Source: a virus
Reading direction: 5' to 3' (one strand)
DNA: 53,773 nucleotides
Virus record (IMG/VR): IMGVR_UViG_3300027985_000172
Location: 1 to 53,773 of that record
Part shown: positions 14,702 to 23,163 of the stretch, one piece after another
Position numbering within the stretch: the stretch's first letter is position 1
How the letters are laid out: the number at the start of each line of letters is the position of its first letter
Made by a program: the position numbers and the translations under genes
The notes under the pieces: generated by a model
Told to the model about the DNA's origin: nothing
Seen by the model: only the letters and a program-made list of their open reading frames with translations
Databases searched by the model: none

Positions 14702-15222
14702 TTCTTTTCTCTCTCAAGTTGTTCAATAAGAAGTTCTGCATAATGGATTACCTTCCGCAAGTCCTCAACACCACCCTTCTGCTTATACCGACAGGTGTAT
14801 TTGATAATAGACCCCTCACAGAACCCAAGCCCATTAGCTAGGATAAACTCTACTGGTTGGATTGGTAGGTCTTTGTAGTGGGAACCACCAACCTGCACAT
14901 CTAGAGCCGACTTAGGCGCAGTGGAATAACATTTAGGTTCAGTATCTTTCCAATCAGCTACAATGCCCATCTGGGAAGTTTCTTCCTCAAGAATGTTCCA
15001 TGCATCTCTGATTGGATCACCTTTGTTTGCTACCAACTCAATTTCGTCTTCACTTAGGGGGACAGTCCAATCATCATCTTCAATATATACAGAGTATTGG
15101 TATCCTTTGTCTGGGGAAATACCATCAATAACCCCATGCTTGCCAATGTAATCGGGACTAAGGCCAGATCCATTGTCCAAGATAACCACGCGATCACCAA
15201 CGTTAAAAATAGAGTAAGTCAA
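14698..15222 (-). CDS. KOW/SH3-like plus DUF3310 protein
   Basis: The product is 174 aa. Residues 1-65 form an SH3/KOW-like domain (IFNVGDRVVILDNG, then GKHGVIDGI). Residues about 112-174 match DUF3310 (VGGSHYKDLPIQPVEFILAN and IIKYTCRYKQKGGVEDLRKV), a small phage domain of unknown function sometimes called nucleotide kinase-like. The same FNVGDRV-type domain is repeated in the 389-aa protein at 37187-38356. It overlaps both neighbours by ATGA. Confidence 0.8.
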   Translation of the reverse strand: MTYSIFNVGDRVVILDNGSGLSPDYIGKHGVIDGISPDKGYQYSVYIEDDDWTVPLSEDEIELVANKGDPIRDAWNILEEETSQMGIVADWKDTEPKCYSTAPKSALDVQVGGSHYKDLPIQPVEFILANGLGFCEGSIIKYTCRYKQKGGVEDLRKVIHYAELLIEQLEREKK

Positions 15223-15917
15223 AGTAATTTTTCCTCATAAAGGGCCTCAACCCATTGCTTACATACATCACTGCGCACAATGTCATCAAGGGTGAACTCA
15301 ACGATTGTAGCGTCGATGTGATACTTCTTACACAAGTGAATCAGCTTTGTCAAGCCTGAAGTTTCTTTCAAGTCACTCTGGCGAGTATCCCCGTTAAGGA
15401 CTAGGGTGCAGTCCTCCCCAATGCGCGTTACAAGCATGATTGCTTGTTCAACAGTGAGGTTCTGGGCCTCGTCCACAAGGGCTATTGCGTTATTATAGGA
15501 GGCCCCCCGCATATATTCTAGTGGTGCGTAGAGGATATTACCTGCCTTAAGGTTTACTTCAACATCGTTAGCCCCCATGACACCCTTCATAGCCTCTAGA
15601 ATAGGCCCAAGCCAAGGTTCAAACTTCTCCTCTAGGGTTCCGGACAAGGCCCCAAGTGATTTACCTACAGATACCGCAGGTCTGGTGATGATAACCTTGT
15701 CAATCTCTTTCAGCAAGAGTTTATTTGCAGCAATGGTTGCAGGAATGTAGCTCTTGCCAGACCCACTAGGGCCTAGACCAATAATCTGCCCACCAGCCTC
15801 AATAGCATCAATGTATAGTTTTTGGTTTTCTGTGAGGGGAACCAGAGGTTTTACCCTCTGGCCCTTATCTGTTGCGGAGTTCTTATAGGCTGTGTTTCTA
15901 CGGGATTGTTTTACCAA
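15219..15917 (-). CDS. phoH: PhoH-like ATPase
   Basis: The product is 232 aa. Walker A GPSGSGKS lies near residues 48-55 and Walker B ALVDEAQN near 144-151, followed by the PhoH-typical TRIGEDCTLVLNGDTRQSD. These features and the KPLVPLTENQKLYIDAI start identify a PhoH-family P-loop ATPase. Phage PhoH is common in marine and soil phages; its substrate is unsettled, with RNA metabolism and phosphate stress proposed. It sits between the DUF3310 gene and a glutaredoxin. Confidence 0.92.
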   Translation of the reverse strand: MVKQSRRNTAYKNSATDKGQRVKPLVPLTENQKLYIDAIEAGGQIIGLGPSGSGKSYIPATIAANKLLLKEIDKVIITRPAVSVGKSLGALSGTLEEKFEPWLGPILEAMKGVMGANDVEVNLKAGNILYAPLEYMRGASYNNAIALVDEAQNLTVEQAIMLVTRIGEDCTLVLNGDTRQSDLKETSGLTKLIHLCKKYHIDATIVEFTLDDIVRSDVCKQWVEALYEEKLL

Positions 15918-15919
15918 CC

Positions 15920-16150
15920 TTAGTTTTCCTTTTCTTTAAGCCAGTTAACTAACTCTTGATACCCGCCAATATACTCGTCATCATACCAAATCTGAGGAAC
16001 AGTTGTTAGCTGAGCTAGCCTAAACAAATTCCAGATGAGTTTGTTTTCGTAAATATTTACCAGACTAAAGTCTTCATCTGTCTCAGCTTCGATAAGGTCA
16101 ATTGCCTTGTCACACCAAGGGCATTCGGGTCTATGAACGATGTAGAACAT
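15920..16150 (-). CDS. glutaredoxin/thioredoxin-like protein
   Basis: The product is 76 aa, the length of a NrdH-type redoxin or phage glutaredoxin. The active site is CPWC at residues 10-13, and the cis-Pro segment TTVPQIWYDDEYIGG is present. It reduces disulfides, most likely those of the ribonucleotide reductase encoded immediately upstream. The pairing of a redoxin with nrdJ is common in phages. Confidence 0.9.
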   Translation of the reverse strand: MFYIVHRPECPWCDKAIDLIEAETDEDFSLVNIYENKLIWNLFRLAQLTTVPQIWYDDEYIGGYQELVNWLKEKEN

Positions 16151-16170
16151 ACTCTTATAGATTCCCTATA

Positions 16171-17922
16171 TTAAATAGAATCACAAGTTCTAAGGCCAGT
16201 ATTAACGTCAATATAGCAGGCCCCACCTTCAACCACAGTCTCGTCTGACTTATGGTCTTCCTCAATAACATCTTCCACAGCGGAGGCGTTTAGAATACCA
16301 AACCGCTTTCCTGAGGCTCGGAATGTCGTGCAGCCTTTAGCGCCGCCATCATAAGCAAGCATATAAACATTCTTAAAGTCATTCCAAGAGACGTTATCGC
16401 CTACGTTACAAGTCTTAGAGCAAGCACTGTCAACCCACTCTTGTGCCGCAGTGAGCATACCCACATGCTCTTCTACAGACACTTGATCCGCCGTCTTACA
16501 TTCAATACCCCATTCGCGGTAAGCATAATCTTGCACTACCTCAATACGAGGGCCATCTGGTGTTTGAATGGTTCGGCTATACTCAAGAGAGAATACAGGC
16601 TCAAGACCAGATGATACATTATTTGCGGTTAGGCTAATAGTCCCTGTAGGAGCAATACTTGTTAGGTGAGAGTTACGGATACCATGCTGCTCAATAAGAG
16701 AGACTACATCAGTGTCAAGTTTCTTAATAAACTTGCCAGACAGATACTTATCTTTCTCGAAGAGTGGGAAAGCCCCTTTTTCCTTAGCCAGTAGTGCGGA
16801 AGCCTTATACACATTGTTGGTAATGAACCTTAGAATATCTCTTGTCCACTTTTGAGCATCTTCACTACCATATTCAATACCAAGGGCACCAAGAGCATTC
16901 CCAAGACCGGTGATACCTAATCCCATACGCCGCTTACTCTTGGCTTCATCCTCTTGTTGTGGCAGAGGGTAGACCGTTTCATCAATCACATTATCCATAG
17001 CGCGGACGATATATGGAAGGTCATCCTCTAGTAGGTCATATTCAAATACTGCACTTCCGTCATGGAAGAAATAGATATATTTAGTTAGGTTGACAGAACC
17101 CAGAAGACAGGCACCATATGGGGGTAGGGGCTGTTCACCACAAGGGTTAGTAGCACTAATATCCTCAATATACCATAGGTTGTTCATCTGGTTAACCCGG
17201 TCAATGAAGATGACACCCGGTTCTGCCCAATCCCATGCAGCACGTAGAATAGAATCCCAAAGAGAACGTGCCCGAACTGTGTCATAGACGCGCCCATCAA
17301 ACACTAGGTCAAAATCTTTATCCTCTTTGACAGCTTGCATGAAAGCATCTGTAGCAAGGACAGAAATGTTGAATTGTGTTAGATTATCTGAGTTTGTCTT
17401 GGCATTGACAAATTCCATAATGTCGGGGTGGTCAACACGAAGACAACCCATCTGAGCACCACGGCGATGACCTGCACTAGCGATAGTCTTGCACAAAGCA
17501 TCCATAATCCCCATAAAGGACACTGGACCGGATGCCTGAGAGCCCAAGGACTTGATGCGGGAACCCTTAGGGCGAATCCCAGAGAAATCATACCCAACAC
17601 CGCCCCCAAGTTGCATAGTCTTGGCTGCCTCTTTAGCTACGTCCATAATGCCCATCAGTGAGTCTGGGACTTTCTGCATAACAAAGCAATTGAATGCTGT
17701 TACACGGCGGTAAGAACCAGAGGCGGATTGCACACGACCACCTGCGAGAAACCGTTGTTCTTTAATAATTTCGTAAAATTTATCATAATGTTCTTGGTCA
17801 TCAGTTAGTGCGCCAGCTACACGACCACATTTCTGGGTATATGACTCCCCGACTTCACGATATTTTTGTTCATCAGCCCAAACTGCGATTGGGATTTGTG
17901 GTCCAACTTTATGGTCTTTCAA
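16171..17922 (-). CDS. nrdJ: class II ribonucleotide reductase
   Basis: The product is 583 aa from TTG 17922, chosen because AAGGAGG lies six bases upstream; in-frame ATGs further upstream have no such site. It shows the conserved Cys near the start (AFNCFVMQ), NPCGEQPLPPYGACLLG with the catalytic Asn, Cys and Glu, and PTGTISLTA. C-terminal cysteines end in LRTCDSI. No small subunit (NrdB) or activase gene is present, so a B12-dependent class II enzyme is inferred. It converts ribonucleotides to deoxyribonucleotides for phage DNA synthesis. The upstream gene of 53 aa overlaps its start. Confidence 0.9.
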   Translation of the reverse strand: MKDHKVGPQIPIAVWADEQKYREVGESYTQKCGRVAGALTDDQEHYDKFYEIIKEQRFLAGGRVQSASGSYRRVTAFNCFVMQKVPDSLMGIMDVAKEAAKTMQLGGGVGYDFSGIRPKGSRIKSLGSQASGPVSFMGIMDALCKTIASAGHRRGAQMGCLRVDHPDIMEFVNAKTNSDNLTQFNISVLATDAFMQAVKEDKDFDLVFDGRVYDTVRARSLWDSILRAAWDWAEPGVIFIDRVNQMNNLWYIEDISATNPCGEQPLPPYGACLLGSVNLTKYIYFFHDGSAVFEYDLLEDDLPYIVRAMDNVIDETVYPLPQQEDEAKSKRRMGLGITGLGNALGALGIEYGSEDAQKWTRDILRFITNNVYKASALLAKEKGAFPLFEKDKYLSGKFIKKLDTDVVSLIEQHGIRNSHLTSIAPTGTISLTANNVSSGLEPVFSLEYSRTIQTPDGPRIEVVQDYAYREWGIECKTADQVSVEEHVGMLTAAQEWVDSACSKTCNVGDNVSWNDFKNVYMLAYDGGAKGCTTFRASGKRFGILNASAVEDVIEEDHKSDETVVEGGACYIDVNTGLRTCDSI

Positions 17923-18070
17923 TTGTTTCCTCCTTATACTCATCTTGCATATCAGACTTAAGCCACCCCATTGCCATCTTAATGTGTTGGAGAACACCTT
18001 TGTTGTTAGTCAACAGGGAAGCTAGGTAGAGGTGGTCGTAGGCTTTCTTTAGGTCATCTTGTTTAATCAT
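17909..18070 (-). CDS. 53-aa unknown protein
   Basis: The frame encodes a small protein starting MIKQDDLKKAYDHLYLASLL and ending EETIERP. It overlaps the RNR start at its 3' end and the zinc-ribbon gene's stop at its 5' end (TGATG). The ribosome binding site used by RNR lies inside it, so the two are probably coupled. Predicted helical. No family recognised. Confidence 0.6.
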   Translation of the reverse strand: MIKQDDLKKAYDHLYLASLLTNNKGVLQHIKMAMGWLKSDMQDEYKEETIERP

Positions 18071-18294
18071 CACACCAGATCAACTTTTTGGCGATCAAGA
18101 CTTTCTCTTTCTACAAAAATCGCCTTGTGTGTTTTTGAGCAATCTGGGCACAATACAATCATGCTTACTACACCACAATCTTCATCATATTCTGAGCTAT
18201 CAAACTGTGCAGTATATCTACAGTCTGTAATGTTAGAATCATAGAATGCTTTATTTCCACACCTATCACATAAGTAGTAATCACACATAGCCAT
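18070..18294 (-). CDS. small zinc-ribbon protein
   Basis: The product is 74 aa with two CxxC pairs, CDRC near residue 9 and CPDC near residue 49, which together could bind one zinc ion. Between them lies a beta-prone acidic stretch. Such proteins are common in phage early operons and their role is unknown. It overlaps the next gene by one base. Confidence 0.65.
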   Translation of the reverse strand: MAMCDYYLCDRCGNKAFYDSNITDCRYTAQFDSSEYDEDCGVVSMIVLCPDCSKTHKAIFVERESLDRQKVDLV

Positions 18295-18743
18295 TAAACC
18301 AAATCACCCAAATTAACTTTCGGGTAGTCTGGGTTGCGGATGATCTTACCGTCTTCACGACGCTTAATGGTTCCTTCAGGTTGGTAGCACCGCCCAAGAT
18401 TATTTTGATGCACACGACGAAGAGCTTCCATCAAGTCCCACCCACGAGCATTAGCATAACCGAAGATAACGTAAGCAAGGTCAGAAAGTTCCTTTAGCTC
18501 ATCTTCTGGTGAATACTTCTTAGAGTAGTGTTTAGAAACTTCGGAACTCTGTAGTTCCTCTTCAAAAGACCACTCCTCATATTCCTCATCAATAAGGGTA
18601 GAATAGAGCATTGGGTCAGGCTCTTGCTTAGTCAGGTGAGAGTATTCCTTCACCATATCCATTGGTGTCATGTCGTGTTGCCGTTCCTTTTCCCATTCAG
18701 GGTCATAGTAGCCAAAGGCTTCAAGATCAAATTTACTTAGCAT
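18294..18743 (-). CDS. MazG-like nucleotide pyrophosphohydrolase
   Basis: The product is 149 aa. The helical core shows LIDEEYEEW near residue 50 and ELKELSDLAYVIFGYANARG near 83-102, matching the ExxE...ExxD pattern of MazG/HisE-type NTP-PPases. The C-terminal part (LGRCYQPEGTIKRREDGKII) resembles phosphoribosyl-ATP pyrophosphatase-like phage proteins. It probably hydrolyses nucleoside triphosphates to monophosphates. A second MazG-like gene lies at 24320-24601. Confidence 0.8.
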   Translation of the reverse strand: MLSKFDLEAFGYYDPEWEKERQHDMTPMDMVKEYSHLTKQEPDPMLYSTLIDEEYEEWSFEEELQSSEVSKHYSKKYSPEDELKELSDLAYVIFGYANARGWDLMEALRRVHQNNLGRCYQPEGTIKRREDGKIIRNPDYPKVNLGDLV

Positions 18744-18903
18744 CTTCTTCCTCCATTTCCATACCTTCTACTTGACTTAGGACAATGTGTTTAATGATAG
18801 GTTCCTTTCCAAGATGTAGGGTATATTCTACCTCTTTAATGAAGAAAGGGTAACCCATTAAATCTACCAAAGTGTGTTCCTCTAGAATTGGATAACCAGA
18901 CAT
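18733..18903 (-). CDS. 56-aa unknown protein
   Basis: The frame encodes a protein starting MSGYPILEEHTLVDLMGYPF and ending EMEEEDAK. It overlaps the MazG-like start. Beta-prone and acidic at the C-terminus. It fills what would otherwise be a gap between the MazG-like gene and the HNH gene. Function unknown. Confidence 0.6.
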   Translation of the reverse strand: MSGYPILEEHTLVDLMGYPFFIKEVEYTLHLGKEPIIKHIVLSQVEGMEMEEEDAK

Positions 18904-18913
18904 TTATATTCCT

Positions 18914-19405
18914 TTAAATATTTGTGAATTCTTTGTGGTATTTCTTGGCTGCTGTATCATACGCAATCTTTGCATCATTAAAATTACTGAAGTATCCAAG
19001 AAAGATAGACTTCCCACCTGACATTATCCTTGCCCTATAGCAATCAGTCTTCTTATAGTAACCAACACCTTTTGTATCAGGATCAAATCTGTTCATACAG
19101 TTTTGTGATCTTGTCGTGCACCTTAGATTAGAGAATCTGTTGTCTAACTTATCACCGTTAATGTGGTCAATATCATTCGGTGGCCAGTATCCATTATATA
19201 GAAACCAAGCAAGCCTGTGTGCTGCCACCTTCTTCCCGACAATATGAACCCTAAGGTAGCCAGATTTTTCTAAACTGCCAGCTTCATAAAGTGCAGTTTT
19301 CCTGTAGTTAGTTTTGAGCCAATATATCTTACCTGAGTCTGGGTCGTATCTTAAAGATTCCCTTATCTTAGCTTCATCTCCCTTTGAAAATTGTTGCCTC
19401 AACAT
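18914..19405 (-). CDS. HNH homing endonuclease with AP2 domain
   Basis: The product is 163 aa. The HNH core is NDIDHINGDKLDNRFSNLRC (residues about 77-96), with Asp-His-Asn as metal-binding and catalytic residues. A C-terminal AP2-like DNA-binding domain follows (ARIMSGGKSIFLGYFSNFND). This is the free-standing homing endonuclease type common in phages. It begins inside the last 32 bases of the methyltransferase gene, so it has probably invaded at that gene's 3' end. Confidence 0.92.
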   Translation of the reverse strand: MLRQQFSKGDEAKIRESLRYDPDSGKIYWLKTNYRKTALYEAGSLEKSGYLRVHIVGKKVAAHRLAWFLYNGYWPPNDIDHINGDKLDNRFSNLRCTTRSQNCMNRFDPDTKGVGYYKKTDCYRARIMSGGKSIFLGYFSNFNDAKIAYDTAAKKYHKEFTNI

Positions 19406-20042
19406 GTTCTCCTACAAAACAGTACCAACAAAAATTATCAACCCCTCTTGTGTAATAACTTTTAGCAGGTTTATCTTTTACCGCATCCCAATAACCTGAA
19501 AAATAGTCCACACCAATCTTAGGATCACTCCTAGTAATGTTCTTCTTAGCCCAATCTGGTGTAAAGCCCCACTTTATCTCCTTATCCTCAACAAGCAGGT
19601 TTGTAAAGAAATAAAGCCTACCTACACTAATCACTTCCTTACATTGTCTCATGTATTTCCCGAAGGACACATTGTGCATATAGTCGGCAGGTAGGAGAAG
19701 CCACACAGGCTTTCCTAGTGTTAGCCAGTGGTCTAATAGAGGATCAAGAACCTTACGGGTGAAAGGGGGATTCTGAATGAGGCAGTCTACATCTTCTAGG
19801 TCTTCTTTAGTTACTTGTAAGGCGTCCACAACAAGGGAACTACCAACAGTTTCCCTAATGTCGCTTCTCCATTTACATGTAGCTACGTCCATAAGACGGT
19901 CTTCTAAGTCTCCATTCCCGTAGCAAGTATCTGCGTAGGATTTACCCCTGATTAGATCAACAAAAGTATATGGAATAGCATTGGGGTCAATAGTCCTATA
20001 AAAATCTCTGTCTGCTTTTACAAAGCTTGATCTTTTACCCAC
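19374..20042 (-). CDS. DNA adenine methyltransferase-like protein
   Basis: The product is 222 aa. A SAM-binding motif I-like ADTCYGNGDLEDRL lies near residues 37-50 and the catalytic NPPF motif IV near 90-93, in the order of N6-adenine methyltransferases. The Cys-rich C-terminus (DNFCWYCFVGEH) is unusual for the family. It could protect phage DNA from restriction. The end overlaps the HNH gene, so its extreme C-terminus may have been changed by the insertion. Confidence 0.75.
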   Translation of the reverse strand: MGKRSSFVKADRDFYRTIDPNAIPYTFVDLIRGKSYADTCYGNGDLEDRLMDVATCKWRSDIRETVGSSLVVDALQVTKEDLEDVDCLIQNPPFTRKVLDPLLDHWLTLGKPVWLLLPADYMHNVSFGKYMRQCKEVISVGRLYFFTNLLVEDKEIKWGFTPDWAKKNITRSDPKIGVDYFSGYWDAVKDKPAKSYYTRGVDNFCWYCFVGEHVEATIFKGR

Positions 20043-20554
20043 TAACGAATCCTCAAATCTTCTATGTTAACCGGAGTATACCTAGTTTGCTCAACACAAA
20101 CACACCTGTAAGGCCCAAACGGGCTCTTGTTTTGGTGAATATGTCCATGAACATTTAGGAGGTCTTTCCTCTGCCCAGTCAAAGCTGATTGGTGCTGTGG
20201 TGTGTGGGTAAGAATAAGCCCAAACTCCTTGAAGACCCTCCACATCATTACCTTCTGGAAGAACCCACCGGAAGACAGGAACTTAATATCATCATGGTTT
20301 CCTACCACAAGTCTTTTTGATCCATTAAGTCTTGGCCATAATTTCTTAAAATCATCTTTTGAACCAAAGAATACGTCTCCTAAGTGATACACTTTATCGC
20401 CGGGCTTAACTACCCGGTTCCAGTTTTCAATCATCACCTCGTTCATGTGATTTACATCCCTGAATTCACGAATACGGTTACCCTTATCATCCTTAAAGTT
20501 AAGTATGTTTTGATGATTAAAGTGTGTATCGGATATAATCCAGATATTACCCAT
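20042..20554 (-). CDS. calcineurin-like metallophosphoesterase
   Basis: The product is 170 aa. All signature motifs are visible: SDTHFNH near residue 8, GDVFFG near 57, GNHDD near 85, THTPQH near 113 and GHIHQN near 137. This is a compact family member with a two-metal centre. Possible substrates are nucleotides or 2',3'-cyclic phosphate ends; the sequence does not decide. Its start overlaps the stop of the next upstream gene. Confidence 0.92.
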   Translation of the reverse strand: MGNIWIISDTHFNHQNILNFKDDKGNRIREFRDVNHMNEVMIENWNRVVKPGDKVYHLGDVFFGSKDDFKKLWPRLNGSKRLVVGNHDDIKFLSSGGFFQKVMMWRVFKEFGLILTHTPQHQSALTGQRKDLLNVHGHIHQNKSPFGPYRCVCVEQTRYTPVNIEDLRIR

Positions 20555-21324
20555 TAGACACTCCTCAATACATTCTGACCAAAGTCCTTCTCAGCCCTCT
20601 TAGCCTTACTCCAAGAGAAGCATTCCTGACACTGAAAGCGTTGGTAGGCAAGCCCTGTCTTGGTGATATACGTCCCTCGCTTCTGAATGTGCTCAGAGCC
20701 ACAGGAAGGACATTGACAGACCTCCTCTCCTTCCATACGCCCTACGTTGGGGTGGTTGCTAATCCAAGGTAGCATACAAAGATAAAGGTCACGAAGGGTG
20801 ATGATGTCACCAATGTTGTAACGCTTATTAACCTCCCAAGCCTTCGGATTTCCTGCCATAACCTCCTTCCATAAAGAGAAACCTACAAACTCGCTGTGGT
20901 CATCTTTCTGTGTTACACCAAGCATCTTACAGAGGGCAGCGAGAGAGTTGCTTGTCAATTTGAACTTCTTACGGGCAATCTTACACGTGTCTACTGTGTG
21001 GAATGGTGAGGGTGGTTTATAGCCATGAACAAAGGCCCTACCAAGAATGAAGGGAATGTCATGCCCATCACCAAAATGTGCTACAACAACATCTGCTTCG
21101 TCAAGAAGCTTTAGCAGTGAGTGGACAAGACCAGAGTCATTGTTGTTTCGGTTTTCTTCGTAGAACACCTCATCAGGGTTATCAAGCCAGAAAGCAGCAT
21201 AAGAGAGGATTTGAGGCTCTTCAATAAGCTGCTTGTGTGGGATGATTGGCTTAATCAGGTTGTAACTGTAAACAATAGCGGGGCTATTTTCAATGTCTAA
21301 AAGCAATACTTTAGCTTTACTCAA
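20554..21324 (-). CDS. DEDD 3'-5' exonuclease-like protein with zinc ribbon
   Basis: The product is 256 aa. Acidic residues of an RNase H/DnaQ fold are present: LLLDIENS near residue 8, VVAHFGDGHDIPF near 80-92 and YNIGDIITLRD near 165-175. A C-terminal zinc ribbon (CQCPSCG and FQCQECF) is appended near residues 205-235. It probably degrades single-stranded DNA or RNA. An HNH gene is inserted immediately upstream and overlaps its start by eight bases. Confidence 0.8.
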   Translation of the reverse strand: MSKAKVLLLDIENSPAIVYSYNLIKPIIPHKQLIEEPQILSYAAFWLDNPDEVFYEENRNNNDSGLVHSLLKLLDEADVVVAHFGDGHDIPFILGRAFVHGYKPPSPFHTVDTCKIARKKFKLTSNSLAALCKMLGVTQKDDHSEFVGFSLWKEVMAGNPKAWEVNKRYNIGDIITLRDLYLCMLPWISNHPNVGRMEGEEVCQCPSCGSEHIQKRGTYITKTGLAYQRFQCQECFSWSKAKRAEKDFGQNVLRSV

Positions 21325-21838
21325 AACTTAGGTTTCCTCTTCCGTGATTTACATGATACCCAAGGTCTAATTCTACTTGTTTTCTTGCATAACAGGCATC
21401 CTTAAGAGTTTCAAAATATCCAATATGAACAGACTTACTATTAACCCCTATTGTAGCTCTCCATAGTTTGCGTTTCTTACAGAAACACACACCAATAAAT
21501 CCTGACTTATTTCGAGTTGATCGGGAGAGGTTTCTATTATTTTCAGTTAGGCCAGCACACCTAAGATTTTCAATTCTGTTGTCTGATCTGTTGCCATTGA
21601 TGTGGTCAATATCATCTGATGGTTCCTCCCCGTGGATAAATAACCAAACAAGTCTGTGCAGCCTGTAGGGCTTATTGTTTAACATCGTGACAACGTAACC
21701 AGAATTTTTTGATTTGCAGCCAACAATATCGCCACGTTTAACCCTGTTTGATGTTGGTTTTAACCAAACGAAATTTCCAGCATCCCTAATGTATACAATT
21801 TCGGGAAATTTTTCATTAGTTACAATATTATCTATCAC
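21317..21838 (-). CDS. HNH homing endonuclease with AP2 domain
   Basis: The product is 173 aa. The HNH core DDIDHINGNRSDNRIENLRC lies near residues 75-94, followed by a TRNKSGFIGV...GYF AP2-like domain (ATIGVNSKSVHIGYF). An N-terminal DUF-like beta region includes GDIVGCKSKNSGYVVTMLNN. It overlaps both neighbours by a few bases, as expected of a homing gene that has settled between two genes without an intron. Confidence 0.92.
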   Translation of the reverse strand: MIDNIVTNEKFPEIVYIRDAGNFVWLKPTSNRVKRGDIVGCKSKNSGYVVTMLNNKPYRLHRLVWLFIHGEEPSDDIDHINGNRSDNRIENLRCAGLTENNRNLSRSTRNKSGFIGVCFCKKRKLWRATIGVNSKSVHIGYFETLKDACYARKQVELDLGYHVNHGRGNLSFE

Positions 21839-22197
21839 AGATTTCCCTTAAAATCTTTCAGCCTAACTGGATCAACACTCTTCTCGAAATGCTCTTGCAG
21901 GGAGTAAGCATGATCGAATGTTGTATACATACTACTCTGGGTGAGAGAACCGTCTACAAGAAGTCTAACCTCAATCAACACCGTTTTATCATCCCAAATG
22001 ACGTATTCAGGAATATCTTCTTCGGGAATGTCCTTCACATGAATTGGGCCACTAATAACATCTGTCACCCAAATATCTGGTTGATTTTCTATTTCCTCCT
22101 CATAAGCAAAGAAGAAAAGGTTTCCTGACATATTTAGTAGCCACTCACTTAGTTTTAGTAGGAAGGACGCTGTATAAAATTTTAGAAGCTCTTTCAC
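21835..22197 (-). CDS. unknown protein, amphipathic N-terminus
   Basis: The product is 120 aa. The first 30 residues are hydrophobic/amphipathic (FYTASFLLKLSEWLLNMSGN), then the protein is acidic and soluble. Possibly membrane-associated. It is translationally linked on both sides by ATGA overlaps. No family recognised. Confidence 0.6.
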   Translation of the reverse strand: MKELLKFYTASFLLKLSEWLLNMSGNLFFFAYEEEIENQPDIWVTDVISGPIHVKDIPEEDIPEYVIWDDKTVLIEVRLLVDGSLTQSSMYTTFDHAYSLQEHFEKSVDPVRLKDFKGNL

Positions 22198-22580
22198 TTT
22201 ACCTCCAAGACTTTTACATCAGCAGCCTTCGCTTGCCTAATCATATCTGCTGTCCCTCTACCACCGGGGAATGCTACTACTAGGTCTGGTTTACCCTCAT
22301 CAAGCATTTGTTTGTTTCGGATACTTCCAGCGGCCTTGCCGTATCTCTTCCAATCAGCAGGAAACTCCTTGTGCTTAATGTAAGAGCAATCACCGTATTC
22401 GTCTAAAGCAAACACTTTGGTTAGTAAGTCTGCACCGGGAGCACCCCCTTGAATAAGAGTGATTTCAGTATCTTCATCATCTAACCAAATGTCATTAAGT
22501 AAGTCTTCTAGGAAGATTTTCAAGGAACTGTATTTATAATAGTCTCTTCCACCACAGACAAGAATTGTTGTTTTCTTCAC
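22194..22580 (-). CDS. SLOG-family protein (DUF2493-like)
   Basis: The product is 128 aa. Motifs typical of DUF2493/SLOG proteins are present: VCGGRDYY near residue 8, LIQGGAPGADLL near 43-54 and VVAFPGGRGTADMI near 100-113. SLOG domains bind or cleave nucleotide-derived ligands and occur in phages and in defence or signalling systems. The ligand is unknown here. Confidence 0.85.
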   Translation of the reverse strand: MKKTTILVCGGRDYYKYSSLKIFLEDLLNDIWLDDEDTEITLIQGGAPGADLLTKVFALDEYGDCSYIKHKEFPADWKRYGKAAGSIRNKQMLDEGKPDLVVAFPGGRGTADMIRQAKAADVKVLEVK

Positions 22581-22789
22581 GAATCGTTCTCCTCATCAGA
22601 GAGCCAACCAATGTCTACCCCATGAGCCAACCCCATAGTATACACTTGATCCATCACCTGCATAATGGTTGCCCACACACGACTACTGATTTTCCCCGGA
22701 AGTGTATCAATCTCCTCTGGTGTATATGGGGCTACAATGTGTGCAGGGTGTAAAATGTCTACGTCTAACCAGTCTGTCTCAAGGGTCAT
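22577..22789 (-). CDS. 70-aa unknown protein
   Basis: The product is 70 aa, acidic, helical in its middle (VWATIMQVMDQVYTMGLAHG). Both ends overlap the neighbours by ATGA. No family recognised. It lies between the SLOG protein and an HNH nuclease. Confidence 0.6.
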   Translation of the reverse strand: MTLETDWLDVDILHPAHIVAPYTPEEIDTLPGKISSRVWATIMQVMDQVYTMGLAHGVDIGWLSDEENDS

Positions 22790-23163
22790 TTCTTCCTACG
22801 TTCATTTGCTATTTGCCTCTCCTCTTGGCTCTTAATATCGTGGCAGGTTTTGCAGATTAACCATAAGTTATCTTCTTCACAGAATAGGTTCTCAACAAAG
22901 GAGTCCCAAGTAGTAAACCCTGTCTTGGGGTCCACGCAGGGCTTCTTATGATCCACAAAGATATTATGCTTTCCCTTTAGCGTAGGAGGAACAATTTCCC
23001 CACAAGAAGCACATTTGTATTGCCCCCTACCCACCCTAGCGTCTTTCTTCACCTTCTGGTTAGGCCCCCATTTACGAGAACCTGCCCTTAAGAGGCTTTT
23101 GACAAAGGAAGTGAATCTAGCTTCTGTCCATTTACCATTATTACGGGTCTTAGTTGGTTTCAT
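22786..23163 (-). CDS. HNH endonuclease (zinc-bound, non-homing type)
   Basis: The product is 125 aa from ATG 23163, which overlaps the exonuclease stop by ATGA; an ATG at 23178 is the alternative. Two zinc-binding pairs (CASC near residue 50 and ICKTCHD near 107) flank an HNH core with FVDHKKPC and N...DNLWLIC. It lacks an AP2 domain and is encoded directly after the 5'-3' exonuclease. In T7-like replication cassettes this slot often holds a junction or DNA-processing endonuclease, so it is more likely a resident phage enzyme than a homing element. Confidence 0.8.
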   Translation of the reverse strand: MKPTKTRNNGKWTEARFTSFVKSLLRAGSRKWGPNQKVKKDARVGRGQYKCASCGEIVPPTLKGKHNIFVDHKKPCVDPKTGFTTWDSFVENLFCEEDNLWLICKTCHDIKSQEERQIANERRKK

